Assembly: GCF_015832195.1 (NCBI RefSeq)
Contig: NC_052019.1
Span: 5,069,685-5,133,684, forward strand
Direction of reading: 5' to 3'
Length of the DNA stretch: 64,000 bases
DNA from: Motacilla alba alba
Lineage: Eukaryota; Chordata; Aves; Passeriformes; Motacillidae
Shown: in pieces, positions 12,308-24,271 of the stretch
How the letters are laid out: each line of letters starts with the position of its first letter
Numbering within the stretch: position 1 is the stretch's first letter
Made by a program: the position numbers and the translations under genes
Notes under the pieces: generated by a model
Seen by the model: only the letters and a program-made list of their open reading frames with translations
Databases searched by the model: none
Told to the model about the DNA's origin: nothing

Positions 12308-14344
12308 TTGAACTTTTTTGCTATATTTCTCCATAATTGAGTCAAACTCTTCAATAAAAGAGCTTTTTCTGCTTACATTTCTTGCCTTCTGCTGATGGCT
12401 CCCAGAATTATCCCAGTTTCCAGGTCCTGGCTGAGGGCCAGCACCATGAATAATGATTCAGGGACTGGTTCATGCCCCTTGACATTACAGATGGCTGGGT
12501 TTACTCAGAGATATTCCAACATATTCTGCAAGGATAATTCCAGATCAAAGGAGGTTCATGGTATTAATAGCAGCTAAATATAATTAGAAATCACTTTAAT
12601 GTGTTTTCCTGTGTTTTTCACATCTGAGTGGATTTGTTTGGGAATAGCAATCTGAACGTGGCAGGGCAATACCAAGGATGAACAGGGTTCCAAACTATTT
12701 ACTTTTCTATAATTACTGCCTTGAATAACTTTTACCTGCTGGCACAGGGAAGACATTATCCTTAAAAATATTTTTAGTGTGGTTCCTTGTCTTTCTTCTG
12801 AGACTTCAGAGCCTTTTTGTAGTGTGTGCCAAGAAAAACAGGTAAAGAAAGAGTCCATCTCATTAATCAGCTGTAGAATTACAATTTGGAATCAAAGAGG
12901 AGAGAATAAAAATGGGAAGGCAACTAATATCAAGAATCAGAGTGCATTTTGAAAGGATGGAACAGCTTTAACATAGAGCATAGCTGATACATGTCAAAAT
13001 TTACAATAATTTTCCAGACTCTATGTCACTAGAGTGGCAAAAGTTCCAAAAATTTATTTAGTGCAAAGTCCACTAACTAAGCATGGAAAAGCTGCTGCTC
13101 TGAGCACCTGGACAAGAGGAAAATGTAAATCAAGATTGATTTCTGTTCTAATGCTGATGCAGTGGCATAACAATGAACAAGACTATGGAGATTGGAGTAT
13201 CCTCCCAAGAATTTCAAGAGCTGGGATGGAAAAGGTCTGAATTGATTCTGGGCCTAAAAGGGCTATTCATCATGGCGAAAGAACATTCCTTTGAAGTATG
13301 GAAATACAGAGGACATTTATCAATAAGGAGAAGCAAAGGCTAAAAGACCAAACTCTTTGCCTCCTGTTCCTCTTCCAAGGCAAAAGGAAAAAGTCAGGAG
13401 ATGCCAAATCCCAAGGCTCTTCCAATGGAAAGTGACCTCTCAGAAGTGAGGTTAGACCTGAACAAAGTATCTGTCATCTATATTAATGTGTGCTCATCAC
13501 ACAAATATCAGCTTTTTATCCAGATAGGAATTTAACCCAGTGTAGCTTTGAAGCTATGAACAAGCCTGAATTACAATTTCACTGAAGGAGGGATAATATG
13601 GAAATAATAATCTGATTATCAGATCTCACTGGTCTCCAACTGCAGCTTCTGAGGACTCAGTGAAGATCAGGATACTTCTGCTCTGGGAACTGCACAAACA
13701 CATCTTAACAGATGACAAACAAACAATGCAAGGGGATTAGTCAAGTCACAGATTAAACACCTTGATGTGATGTAAAATAAAACCTGGTTCAAGACTTTGG
13801 AATAAACCCTATGATCACCACCTCAGTTAAGTGATTTGGAGGAACCACTCAGCCAATTCAGTAAACAAGGCAAAATATTTGTGGAAAGCTATCAATTGGG
13901 CTTGACTTTTCCCATGATTGTTTCTTCCATTTCTGAAGTGAAGGAGAGAGGGAGAACATCCTTTGAGCTACAGGAATTTTGGAAAGAGACTGTGGGTGGA
14001 GGGATCACTGTCCTTTGAGAACAGCAGAGTTTTAATTTCAGTTCTGAGAGAAGCACAGAGGTTCCACCCCTCCCCCTCTTTCTCCTCTCCCCTCATGCTT
14101 GTTTTTCAAGTGCCAATGAGGAAAACTTCTCTGAGTCAAGGGATGCAGTGACTCATGCATCAGCTGAGTGCACAGCAGCAATGTCAGAGCTACTGTGCAC
14201 CTAACATGGTTCCAGGGCAGGATGACACAAATTCATTTCCCAGTGGAAAGCTAAAGTAAATTCTAATTCACCAGATAAGAGCAAACACAGCTCAAATGCC
14301 CATGAGCTTCACCTCTGTGCACACAGGGGGGGTTATTTCATTTT
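12308..14344. other. Single-copy non-coding sequence
   Basis: No repeat family or exon that I can support. The open frames are short (up to 94 codons) and featureless. Confidence 0.55.
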
Positions 14345-14571
14345 AGAATCACAGAATGGTTTGAGCTGGAAGGGAATTTAAAGATCATCCAGTTCCAGAC
14401 CCCTGCCATGGGCAGGGACACCTTCCACTATCCCAGGTTGCCCCAAGCCCCGTTCAGCCTGGCCTTGGACACTTCCAGGGATGGAGCAGCCTCACCAGCC
14501 TCACAGGGAAGAATTTTTTACTAATATTGAACCTAAATCTCTCCTCTTTTAGTTCAAAACTGCTCCCCTCC
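14345..14571 (-). mobile_element. CR1 LINE, 3' fragment, minus strand
   Basis: Starts AGAATCACAGAATGGTTTG, then a diverged GGAAGGGAATTTAAAGATCA block, the GGGCAGGGACACCTTCCACT block and CAGGTTGCCCC. This is the reverse complement of the CR1 3' end, so the copy is on the minus strand. It is 5' truncated near 14571 and non-coding. A segment of about 15-20 bp around 14486-14500 is shorter than in the copy at 1.2 kb, suggesting a small internal deletion. Confidence 0.93.
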
Positions 14572-14795
14572 AGGCACTGTTTGTGTCACTGGCTGCAGTG
14601 TGGGAGATAAGGGCTCGTGAGCTGCTGGGGGCTTCCTCTGTGATGGGAAAGGGCTGCAAGCTGGGAAGGGCAGGGAAGGGGGACCTCAGGGTCAGAGGTG
14701 GAAGTGGCAGCTTCTGCAGGTGTGTTCTTTTATCCCATGACCTTTGCTGCTGACAGCTGAGAAAAGAAACCGGTGAAACAAAAAAAACTCTGCCC

Positions 14796-14811
14796 AGACA
14801 CACACACACAC
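14796..14811. repeat. Short CA dinucleotide repeat
   Basis: About seven CA units in a row, close to the CR1 copy that ends near 14571. Confidence 0.8.
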
Positions 14812-17800
14812 AACTTCAGCATGTGCCTGCAGCTTGCATTGCTTCTACCCACACAACGAGATTTCTCTTAGGGCTGAAACCTGTTCCCATGTAGACCCAA
14901 AACATGGCATTGCAGACAATTTAATCTGCAGAAAGTGCTGATTCCTGCATACACACAGTGCTGGAATCTTCCCATTTCCATGGGAATTTACCAGGTCAGG
15001 AACAAGACAAACATAACAAAGTTACTCCCAGTGAGCAAACACCTAGGAAAAAATCCAGAAGAAATAACAAAAAGAGATCAGCTTGCTACAAGTGGCTGAG
15101 CTGGAGCACTTATAAGCAGATCTCCTTAAAAATACAGCATTTTTCTAGATATTTTTTCTTTCTTTCCTGACTACAGGGTGACACAACTCACAGGGGTACA
15201 GGCTGCAGGACACAGAGCTGTGAAGAGGTCCCACTGCTGTCCTGAAGGACCATGGTCAATCTGGAAGCACCATCTCTGTCTCTGAGGAGGGTGGGGATGC
15301 AGGACAGAGGAGATAATCTCAGCAGAAAATGGGAAACCACTGTCCTGTGACAGGAAGGATTTCTCAGACTGTGTTATTCTGGACTATTCCTGTTCCTCAG
15401 TACATAGATGCTATTTTCAAGTCTCTTCAGAGTAGGTAAAGGGGTGAAAATTCCTTTCAAAGACATAATAAGCAGTCTCTTTTCCCTAATAGCCTTTCTC
15501 TGGAAAGGTATTGCCACTGTAGCATAAAAATTGAACCCTTGCTTGCAAGACATTCATGCATCTTTTTAATGACCTCATTAACCAAATTGAGGAGGGATGG
15601 GAGGGCTTGGTGGGTGTGTTCCTTCAAGTTACCTTCAACTCCTGATGATCAGAAGGAAATGCATATGCAGCTGGAATTAGAAGGAGATTGCTGTGCTCAC
15701 GTGGAGCAGAGCAATCAGCCACGCGTTCTGCTGCCCCTCCCTCTGCTATTGACACTCACAGATGTCAAGCTATTATTTTTCCATGGCTCAGGAGGAATGT
15801 CTCTGGTTCAACATGCTCAGGCTCCTTTCCCTGCACTTGCAGCCCTAACATCAGGCTGCCAACCCCCCCAGATTAGCAAGGATTGCTGCCTGCCTCAGCC
15901 CCAGTGCCTGCTACCACCCCATACCTGTGCTGCTGGGATGTTTTAGGAACACCTGGAGAACTGAATCCCTTCTGTCAGCTGGAGAGTGAGGGTATTGTAT
16001 TTTTAGGTATTTTTTAACATCCCTGATGTGATACCAGCAGCTGGGAGACAGAGCTGCAGGGCCCCAAGTGTGTGAGCATCCTGTAGCTGGCAGAATCTCA
16101 GGCAGCCTTGGCAGACTCAGAGCTGAGCATCCTGAGCCAGCTGCCCCCGAGGATGGAGGTGGGGATGCATCACCAGGCACTGTGCTGGGAGATCCAGCTG
16201 CTGAAGCTCCTCCATCTGGGAATGGGCTTCTGCCTGCATCACCTGTCACAACAACACATCAGCACATGCTAAATAGGTCTCTCTTTCTTCCCCCTAAAGT
16301 ACTTGAAGATTAGTAGCCAGATATTCATGCAAAGCCATCCAAAATGGTTTGATGTATTGGATTAGTTTTGATATACTTTATTTCTTGGTTGTAAAATATT
16401 TGGGAAATGCCTTAGCTCCTGCAGATGGGATTTGCAAGCAGGAAGAAATTGCTCCCAATGCATGACACCAGTTGGGTAATTTTTATTCTGGCAATGAGAC
16501 AGAGAGAACAGAGTTAACTCCCAGCTAACTCAGGAGCTGCTCTGCTGCCTGACACAGGTGCAAATTGCAAAAGTGACTGGTGATCCCTGAACCATGCCTG
16601 CAGCAGCTCTGATGACTGCAATTGCATTTAGTGTGTCTCAATATGGTATTTTGTGTCATATTTTATAATGTAAACTGATGTGGTTCAACTGATTGTATCA
16701 GAACTGGCCCAGTCTGGACTGATGGAGGATCTGACCCAAATGTACTTGTTTTAATTCATCCTGAGCTGAAACTCCTCAGGACTTTGGAAAGATTCATTGG
16801 GGTGTTTTCACTTGCATTGTGTGAAGTATGTGTCAATGTAGACAGGCCAGAGCTATTCATCAAAAAAACCTAAATAAAACATTACTTCCCCACTGGAAAA
16901 CAGAATTTCATCTCAGCCACATGCACAGAAAAAAAATGTCAATTTCTGACAGGATTTTTCACCAGAAAAAGAAGTGCAGAGATGTTTGTCTGCTTTCATC
17001 AGCTCAGTTATTCTCAGGAGCTATGGTTCCAGGTTTCTTGTGATCTCCTGAGTATCCAGCCAAGCTACATCTTTCATGATGTCTCATTGCAATGCCCCAG
17101 GAATAGGCACGCCTCAGATCTAGATCTTTCAAGCTTTTATTTCTATTATGGTGATGTGTGAAAGTGCCAGTGCTGCCCCCCTGAGATAGTGAAAATGTCA
17201 GAAAAGACAAGAGGCAGAAAGTGAATATATGACAAACAGCAAGATGAAAGGGAGAAGCAGAGCAACAGCCAGAGCAAAGAGTTTGCAAACTTCCTTCAAT
17301 CACATGTAGGCACAAGCTCGCTGTTGTGAATCACAGAAACATGTTTAATAGAAATAGCAAAACTCATCTGCTGTCCCTTCTCTCCCACCTCTGTCCTCTG
17401 CCTCGTGGGGATTTTTCTGTAGGGATTTTAGCAGAGCTTTCTCTCTGGAGTTTCAAAGGAAGATGAAGAGCAGTCAGTAAATAAGCATCTTTGTGGAAGA
17501 AGCCTCTTCATTTCTGGATGGCTTAGCAACTACAATATGTAGGCAGCCAGAAAAGGATGAAAAAGCTCTCAAAAATCATTTGGAAAAAAAAAAATTGAAA
17601 ACTATATGGAGGAGGCAGAGAGTTTGTATGGTGATGCGTATGAAAGGAGCAAGCAAAGCAAACTCCCACCTTCCACTGACCTGAATTTGGGGTCCTGTGC
17701 AGGAGCTGCTTCACTCCTGGGAGTGCAGACTCCTGGCAAGCTGCTGGACATGGGGCTGTGGAATGCTGTGGATGTGGCAAGGCCACAGGTGAATGTGGAG

Positions 17801-18665
17801 CAGTGCTGTGCTGAGCTGTGAGGTGTTCCTGCATTCCAGGGCTCTGCCAGCTGCATTGCCTTGGAATTAACCCCCGGCTCTCAGGGACTGGGCAAGGGAT
17901 GATCCCCAAGGAGCACTGGGGAGAAGAGTGAGGAGCAAGAAAAGGGGGACAAGTGCACAGTTAGATGAGACTGATCTGATCCCAAATTAAAGGTACCGAA
18001 TCATAGGCTTGAACATTCACTGCGTGTCTGAATTTCCATCACAGCCACCAGAGATGGAGGACATGATTTAGCAGCTGAAACAAGATTCTGATGTGATTTG
18101 AGAGGCCCCAGTGAATGATACGTGGTCTCCACCACCTGCTTTAGAAGCATTAATCTTCTATCATATTTATTAGTCTGCACAGATGTCCACATGTGCTGGG
18201 GATCTCAGGTTACACCAGGCAACACCTCTGAACCTGAATCAAGCTCGCAGAGTTTTCTCTGAGCCATACCAGTATTAACCACCCAAAGGTGAACTCACCT
18301 CTGGTGATTTGTGAACATCAGAGGCTCAGGTACTTTCTAAACCTCCATCTATAAATACCACAATTCTACAATCTGGTGGTTTAGATGTAAAAAAAGCAAG
18401 TTCCAGCTCTGCAAAGATACAGAAGTTGGACAGAATTAGAGTGGAAAAGGCAATTCATTTCTAACAGGCAGGGCTATTTGAAAGAGTTCCTTGCCTTGGG
18501 TACCAAACAAACACTTTAGGACATTTCTAGCAAGAATAAATAGAAATATTTCACACATAGACTGCCCTTGTGATTAAGCACAACAATAACTCTGGAGATG
18601 TCAGGGTCACTTGTCACATGAAGAGGGACATGTAAATGTATCTAACCATGACAAATGTGAACATG
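14812..18665. other. Single-copy non-coding sequence
   Basis: No repeat family, RNA gene or supported exon. The longest open frames are 135 codons (15539-15946, plus), 128 codons (17523-17909, minus) and 112 codons (15911-16249, minus). They lie in moderately GC-rich stretches where stop codons are rarer, and neighbouring frames overlap on opposite strands. Confidence 0.55.
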
Positions 18666-18803
18666 TTTTGGGTAGGGTTTTTGGGTTGGTTGTGGTTTGG
18701 TGGTTTGGTTTGGGGTTTCTTTGTTTGTTTTGTTTGGGTTTTTTGTTGTTTTTTTTTTTTACAAGGTTTTGGGGTTTTTTAAATTCTTTTTGGTTTTGTT
18801 TTT
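18666..18803 (+). repeat. T/G-rich tract with G-run cluster
   Basis: About 138 bp almost without C or A. The first part has G runs at 18670-18672, 18675-18677, 18683-18685 and 18712-18715, followed by long T runs with GGG interruptions. It resembles the tracts at 1.13 and 60.64 kb. The 64-codon frame running into it is a composition artefact rich in F, L, G and V. Confidence 0.75.
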
Positions 18804-21324
18804 AATACCTTATAACTAAGTTTTTCTGCTTACATATTTCCAAGGGCTTTATAAAAACAAATTGATTATTTCCATAAGCTCAGTTACAGTGAACATGTAG
18901 TACCTAATTCCAAAGCCCATTTCAGTCAGTGACTCTGTCCATTACCTTTTGAGCATCAGGAGCAGAGACAGTGAGCAAAATTCCTGAGTGCAGTGTCAGA
19001 AGGACAAACATCTCCAATTCCTCAAGGTTTGCATTAGTGTTCCCAAATTCATCACTTTTTAAAATTCCTCCAATTCCTTCAGACATTGTTTGTTAAGAAA
19101 AAGCCCAACCCTGCTTTTCAGCAACATCTTTGGTGTCAAAGGGAGATCTGTGTTAGAAAATGAAGTGCTGATAATTCCACAAAGCCATTTCCTTTAACAC
19201 ATCCTCCCACCTCCTCCTACCCCCTCCATGTGTCTGCTTCATCCATCTGTTTCATCTCATGAAATTCATGGATCATGAGCTCCCTGGAGCACGGCCAATT
19301 TTCTCTGCCTCTGTAGTTCAACATTCACATTTCCCCGTCCTGTAGACAGGCATAAATATTGTGTAGTGAGCAGTTTGCCTTGTTTCCAATTTCAGCATGT
19401 CATATCCTGAACACTATCCGTGGCTCGTGGGTTTATTTATCAATTAATACATGGCATTATGACCTCTGGATCCCCCATTGGGTGTTACTGCTGCTGCTGG
19501 GCTGTTTCTGTGTAAATACTGAGCTGTTCAATAACCCATTGGGAAAATTGCATCTCTGTGACAATGAGGGCCCAGCTACAGCACCTGCACCCAGAGGGGT
19601 GAAGGGTTTGGCACTGCCGGGGCCTCTCAGCCTGAATCTTCAAATGCATCTTGGTGCTCAGCAGCTGCTGCAGGGACATTCCCTTCTGCTGAGGTTGCAG
19701 CAATGTTAATTTGCCTTTGAAACTTGCCCTTCAGCTTAAAATCCATCATTTTGAGGAAATTACTCTGCTACACGAGAGCATTCATAGAAAGCAAGCAAAA
19801 TATGGCAAACAGACATATTTTTTTCCATTGAAAATGGAAGCAAATGTAAGTGGGAGGCATTAGCCCAGCCTGGCCAACGATGTTACAAGCTGCAATAATT
19901 AAAAGCATTCCTGTGACCTTTGTGGAAGAAAAGCACCAGTCATTCCTATTGATTTTACAAGCATGGAAGTCTTGGTCTAAAGTGCAATTTTGATTTAAAG
20001 GGCTCCCCCCATTGCAAACAGCCTTGGTAGTGGTGGGAGGATGTGTGCAAGGACTTCAGTAATAAATTTCTCAGGCTTTTACCCTGGAATTTTATTTCTC
20101 TTCTTTGTGTTGGAGTCACTGCCAGGGTGCACACCCACTGACACCCTCGAGAAAGCAAGGCAGAGTCAGCTGAAAAACATGAATATGGAGATTTTGATCT
20201 GTGACACTACTTGAAAAGAAACCCAGAGAGTGTATTTAGCTTGAATCTGGCCTTATGGGTACAGTGAGCTGAAGCTATCATGGTTTCTTCTGAATTTTTT
20301 GGACTGTTTTATTTCCAGCAGTATTTCTGTTTTCCTTCCTTTGTGTTAAGAAAGGAATCCCATGAGTTCACACTTTGCCAATCCAGTCGATTCTGGAAGA
20401 CAATCAGTGAGCTTTGCAGCTGGTGGAAGTGCACAGACAAGCACCATCCTCTCTCCAGACATTTCATTACTCACCACAGCTCAGACTGAGATCCAGCATG
20501 AAGGAGCTGCAAAGCTCATCCCATGCTCTCACTTCCTCACTCCCACAAAAACAAAGGAAAAATCAGGAAGGATTTTGCAAGCACGTGGGTTGTTCCAGCT
20601 GTGATGACCTGATCCAGGTAAAAAACACTGGAAGTTACCAAGCAAAGATCAAAAGAACCTCCAGAGGTCTTGCTGTTCCATATCCAGCTTCTCACTGGAA
20701 GAGCAGGAGTCATGCAGGGAATGTGCTGTCACTCCACCCTGCTCTTTTCTTTCTGCATTAATCTGTAACCATCTCTTTTACTGGATCTTCACGTATTTCC
20801 ATGTATCTAAATCACATTCACTGCAATAAACAAGGGAAAACATCCTGGGGCATCTAGTCTTTTTACTATTATCATTGATGAAAATCTGTGACTCAAGAGC
20901 ATTTACTTCACCAGGAGTTCAATTAAAACTGAACAGGGAGCTCTGTGATGTGAGCAAATACTTACACAAATGAGAAATTCACCATGAACTACACAAATGT
21001 GATGCGTGTCAAACAGCAGTCAATAGGAACCCAAGCACAAGAAAATAAATCCAGTGAAATGTAAATATATAGAAAAGAAAATTAATAGGTCTTTTTTCAG
21101 ACCTCAAGCCTGAAGACCATATTCTCATAACAAATTGCTGTTAACATCAGAAATAAGGTCATGATCTACTTGATTCTCTGTCAGTTGGCACATGTGAGTA
21201 AACAAAATTAATCTTAGCTGTTTATTTTACCCCTTTGCAAGTTTTCGAGCATCTCTTTCCAGGACATGTTGCATTCTAGCCTAAAAAATGGCTGTAAGGT
21301 GAACCCAAAAAGAGTAAAAAGGAA
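18804..21324. other. Single-copy non-coding sequence
   Basis: No repeat family or exon recognised. Frames of 115-116 codons (19359-19709 and 20414-20761, plus) have no feature that argues for a protein. Confidence 0.55.
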
Positions 21325-21351
21325 TTTTTTTTTTTTTTTTTTTTTTTTTTT
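21325..21351 (+). repeat. T27 homopolymer
   Basis: An uninterrupted run of 27 T. On the minus strand it would be an A27 tail, but the 40 bp upstream on that strand contain no AATAAA, and I recognise no retroposed gene next to it. Confidence 0.9.
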
Positions 21352-21855
21352 AATGTGGACTCCTTTATACTATTAACATGGAGACTGGGGAAAGCAGAAA
21401 CCTGAGGAAAACATCCTGGCAACTCATTTATAGTCATCTGGTTCAATCATGGAGTGATATTTACTAGATTAAACACCTACACACTTCTTCCTTCCCTCAG
21501 TCCTGGAAAACAGGGTCAGAGCAAGCAATCAGGAAAAGATCAGGGCTCTGGAAGTTAACTGCAGAAGAGGAGGAGTTTGAATAAACCAAGACAATCGTGG
21601 GATGTGCAAATGACAGATTAAATTACTGCTAAAGGAGACTTCTTGGAAGTGCATGGTCCCGAGATAGGATTGTGATTAGCTGCAGTTGGAACATCCAAGA
21701 AAATCTGGCAGTGTAAATAAATAATATCAGAACTCCAGCAGAGTCCCTGGCCATCACTGAAACCTCTTCCTCACAAGAGCAATCACCTTGTGGTGCTCCA
21801 AGCACAGGACATTTAGTCTTCAAAGCTGCAAAAGCACCACAGGAGATTAATAGAA
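21352..21855. other. Single-copy non-coding sequence
   Basis: Nothing recognised between the T27 run and the CR1 copy. Confidence 0.5.
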
Positions 21856-22154
21856 ATCATAAAATCATAAAATCAAAAAAAAAAAAATTGTGTTGAAAAC
21901 AAAAAACCTTTAGAGATCAGCTAATCCAACTCTGCTGCAGTGAGCAGGGACACCTAACATCTAACCTAAATCAGCTCTTTTGTTTAAAATCGTTCCCCCT
22001 TGTCCTACCACTATCTGTCTGTGTAAAAAAAGTCACTCCCTTTTTTTTATATCCCCTTTTAGGTGCTGGAAGGCTGCAATAAGATGTCTCTGGAGCCTTC
22101 CCTTCTCCAGGCTGAAAAACGCTGTCTCCCTCAGCCTGCTCCCATAGGATCCTA
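21856..22154 (-). mobile_element. CR1 LINE, 3' fragment, minus strand, older subfamily
   Basis: Begins with two AATCATAA repeats, the reverse complement of the short 3' terminal repeat of CR1. An A12 run interrupts the next block, then CTAATCCAACTCTGCTGCAG and the more internal CTCCAGGCTGAAAAACGCTG and CTCAGCCTGCTCCCATAGGA blocks follow. It reaches further 5' than most copies here, into the segment that encodes the C-terminal part of the reverse-transcriptase protein, but is full of stops and indels. Confidence 0.85.
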
Positions 22155-23175
22155 ACAGTGGCCTCTCCCCAGAGAGGGGGAGGAATTCACATCCAGGCAC
22201 GGAAAATCCTCCCTCACCCTGCAATTTGCAGCCCTTTTCTCTGCTCTGAACACTGGCCTTTTATTTACACTCATTAGCCCAATTTACTGCCAGAATCACA
22301 AATGTGTGTGTCAGCAGCATTTCCATGTGGGGCTCTGTTCCATTTATTTCCTGGCCAAGCTGCTGAGGAGAAGGGGACCCAGAGCGTCTCCCCTGCAGCT
22401 CTTCAGCAGCTCCATGAAGTGTGTAACACACTCCTGAACCTCAGGACATAAAGGGAGCAGGAGAGTGCAGGATGCCTCCAGCTAATGACGAAAAACACGC
22501 AACTTTGGATTATGAAAATGTTCCCAGGCTAATGCTAAATGCAGGTTTTCTGCTCCTCTCCAGGCTGGAGCTCTGGCAGGAGCTCATCTGCAGAGTCCAA
22601 GCGAGGCTGGAAAGTTGACAGGGGTATGGAAATTGAGTTCATGATGAGATGAGGACCATGAAAGATCCCAGATCACAGAACAGAGAAATAGGATTTAAAA
22701 GTCTGGAGAAAGTTTATATGGGTTGGGATAATTGAAGCAGTGTAAAGGAGCACAGAGTGTGGCAACATGAAATGAAGATGGTAATAATGCTGTGACAAGT
22801 CATTTTGTATGGCCCCTCATGTCATCCAGCCCTAATCACATCCAACAGCAAAAACAAATTTGGGTGAGAGGAAAAACCCTTTACAGATCTCTGCTAACAG
22901 ACTGCAGTCACTGGTTCCTTTCTCAGCAGATTATTAAGAGATCAGACAAGTCAGCTGCTCCTTCCACTTCATCTTTTGGGAGGGAATATGGACCATTCTC
23001 AGGGCTGGGGATTCATCTGTCTTCAAAGTAATCACTCCAGGTTTTCTTTAGTAGTCAGTGGAGAGAGATTGACACATAATGCAATGAGCATTATCCACCT
23101 GAAAGGCTGGCAGCAGGCTTCCCTGGGGCCACTCCTTCATTCCCTTCAGCTGCAAGAGCCATGAAGAGATCCACC
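22155..23175. other. Single-copy non-coding sequence
   Basis: No repeat family recognised. The CR1 copy may continue a few tens of bases past 22154 in diverged form. The region leads into the minisatellite, whose first degenerate half-unit is visible at about 23176-23190. Confidence 0.5.
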
Positions 23176-23580
23176 TGGAGAGCCACTCTTTGGGTACTGA
23201 AATTGGAGACAGCCACCTGTTGGGTACTGAAATTGGAGAAATTCTCCTTGTGGGTGCTGAAATTGGAGAGATTCTCTTTGTGAGTACTGAAACTGGAGAG
23301 AGCCACCTTTTGGGTGCTGAAATTGGAGAGATTCTCCTTGTGGGTACTGAAATTGGAGAGCACCACCTTTTGAGTACTGAAATTGGAGACAGCCACCTTT
23401 TGAGTACTGAAATTGGAGAGATTCTCCTTGTGGGTGCTGAAATTGGAGAGAGCCACCTTTTGGGTACTGAAATTGGAGAGATTCTCCTTTTGGGTACTGA
23501 AATTGGAGAGATTCTCCTTGTGGGTGCTGAAATTGGAGAGCACCACCTTTTGGGTACTGAAATTGGAGCAGATGCCTCCC
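23176..23580. repeat. 30-bp minisatellite, about 13 units
   Basis: Twelve full 30-bp units run from 23191 to 23550 without a single insertion or deletion, then a partial unit follows (23551-23580) and a degenerate half-unit precedes (23176-23190). Each unit has a constant half beginning TGGGTACTGAAATTGGAG (variants TGGGTGCTG and TGAGTACTG) and a variable 3' half of three classes: ATTCTCCTTG-like (units 2, 3, 5, 8, 10, 11), AGCCACCTTT-like (1, 4, 7, 9) and CACCACCTTT (6, 12). Because the period is a multiple of three, long frames stay open in two frames on each strand (209 and 101 codons plus, 163 and 147 codons minus). I read this as a minisatellite, not a gene. Confidence 0.96.
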
Positions 23581-24163
23581 ACCCAGCATGCCTGCTATCC
23601 TTCCCTTACTTTCCTGCTATTCCTGAACAACAGATTGATCTTTTATCCTCTTGTTCCCTGCTTTGTGACCCTGCCAACTGCAATAGAGAGCCCTGTCCCA
23701 CTTCTGGTGCCACTTTAGCCTCCACAGCATGCATCCTTTCCAGCCCTCCCCAAATCCCATCACGCCGGCGAGAATTAAACTCATTAGTGAATAATTTTCT
23801 TCATAAAACATTTGGCTGAAAAGCAAAATGAATCTGGGGAGCCCTGGAGGAATTATACACATCTCAATGAAGGTTAACACTTCAGCATGGATGTTATGGT
23901 TTTTTTCAAGTTTCATCTACTCTATTTTTTTTTCACTTCTCTGATTCTTTTGTACAAATCAAAGTGTGCACACAGAACACAGATAAGAATTAACATTATT
24001 TCATTTATATATTAATTTCTCACCTTAGGTTCTCTTTTTGGTGAATGAAAAGAGGCCAGAAAAATTGTGCCCTCCTTATCTCTGACATTTGTATTATCTC
24101 TATATCATGTCTCAGTGTAAGGGTCCATTTCCCAAATCCAGGGTCAGGGCTTATTTCCCAAAT
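23581..24163. other. Single-copy non-coding sequence
   Basis: Nothing recognised. The 209-codon frame that crosses the minisatellite runs on to 23819 without gaining any feature. Confidence 0.5.
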
Positions 24164-24271
24164 CACAGAATCACAGAATGGTTTGGGTTGGAAGGGACCT
24201 TAAAGATCCTCTCATTCCAACCCCTTGCCGTGGGCAGAGTCACCTTCCACCAGCCCAGGTTGCTCAGAGGT
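24164..24271 (-). mobile_element. CR1 LINE, short 3' fragment, minus strand
   Basis: Begins AATCACAGAATCACAGAATG, then GGTTTGGGTTGGAAGGGACC and the diverged block GCAGAGTCACCTTCCACC. Only about 108 bp of the CR1 3' end are present. The opening block is close to the consensus I know, so this may be one of the younger copies. Confidence 0.93.

Noticed and set aside
18670..18690. Interstitial telomere repeat (GGGTAGGGTTTTTGGGTTGG)
   Set aside because: No two consecutive TTAGGG units; it is part of a general T/G-rich tract.
23176..23580. CRISPR array (30-bp repeats)
   Set aside because: Units are contiguous, with no unique spacers, in vertebrate DNA.
23190..23819. 209-codon plus-strand open frame
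   Set aside because: It is held open by the 30-bp minisatellite, whose period is a multiple of three; two frames on each strand stay open for the same reason.
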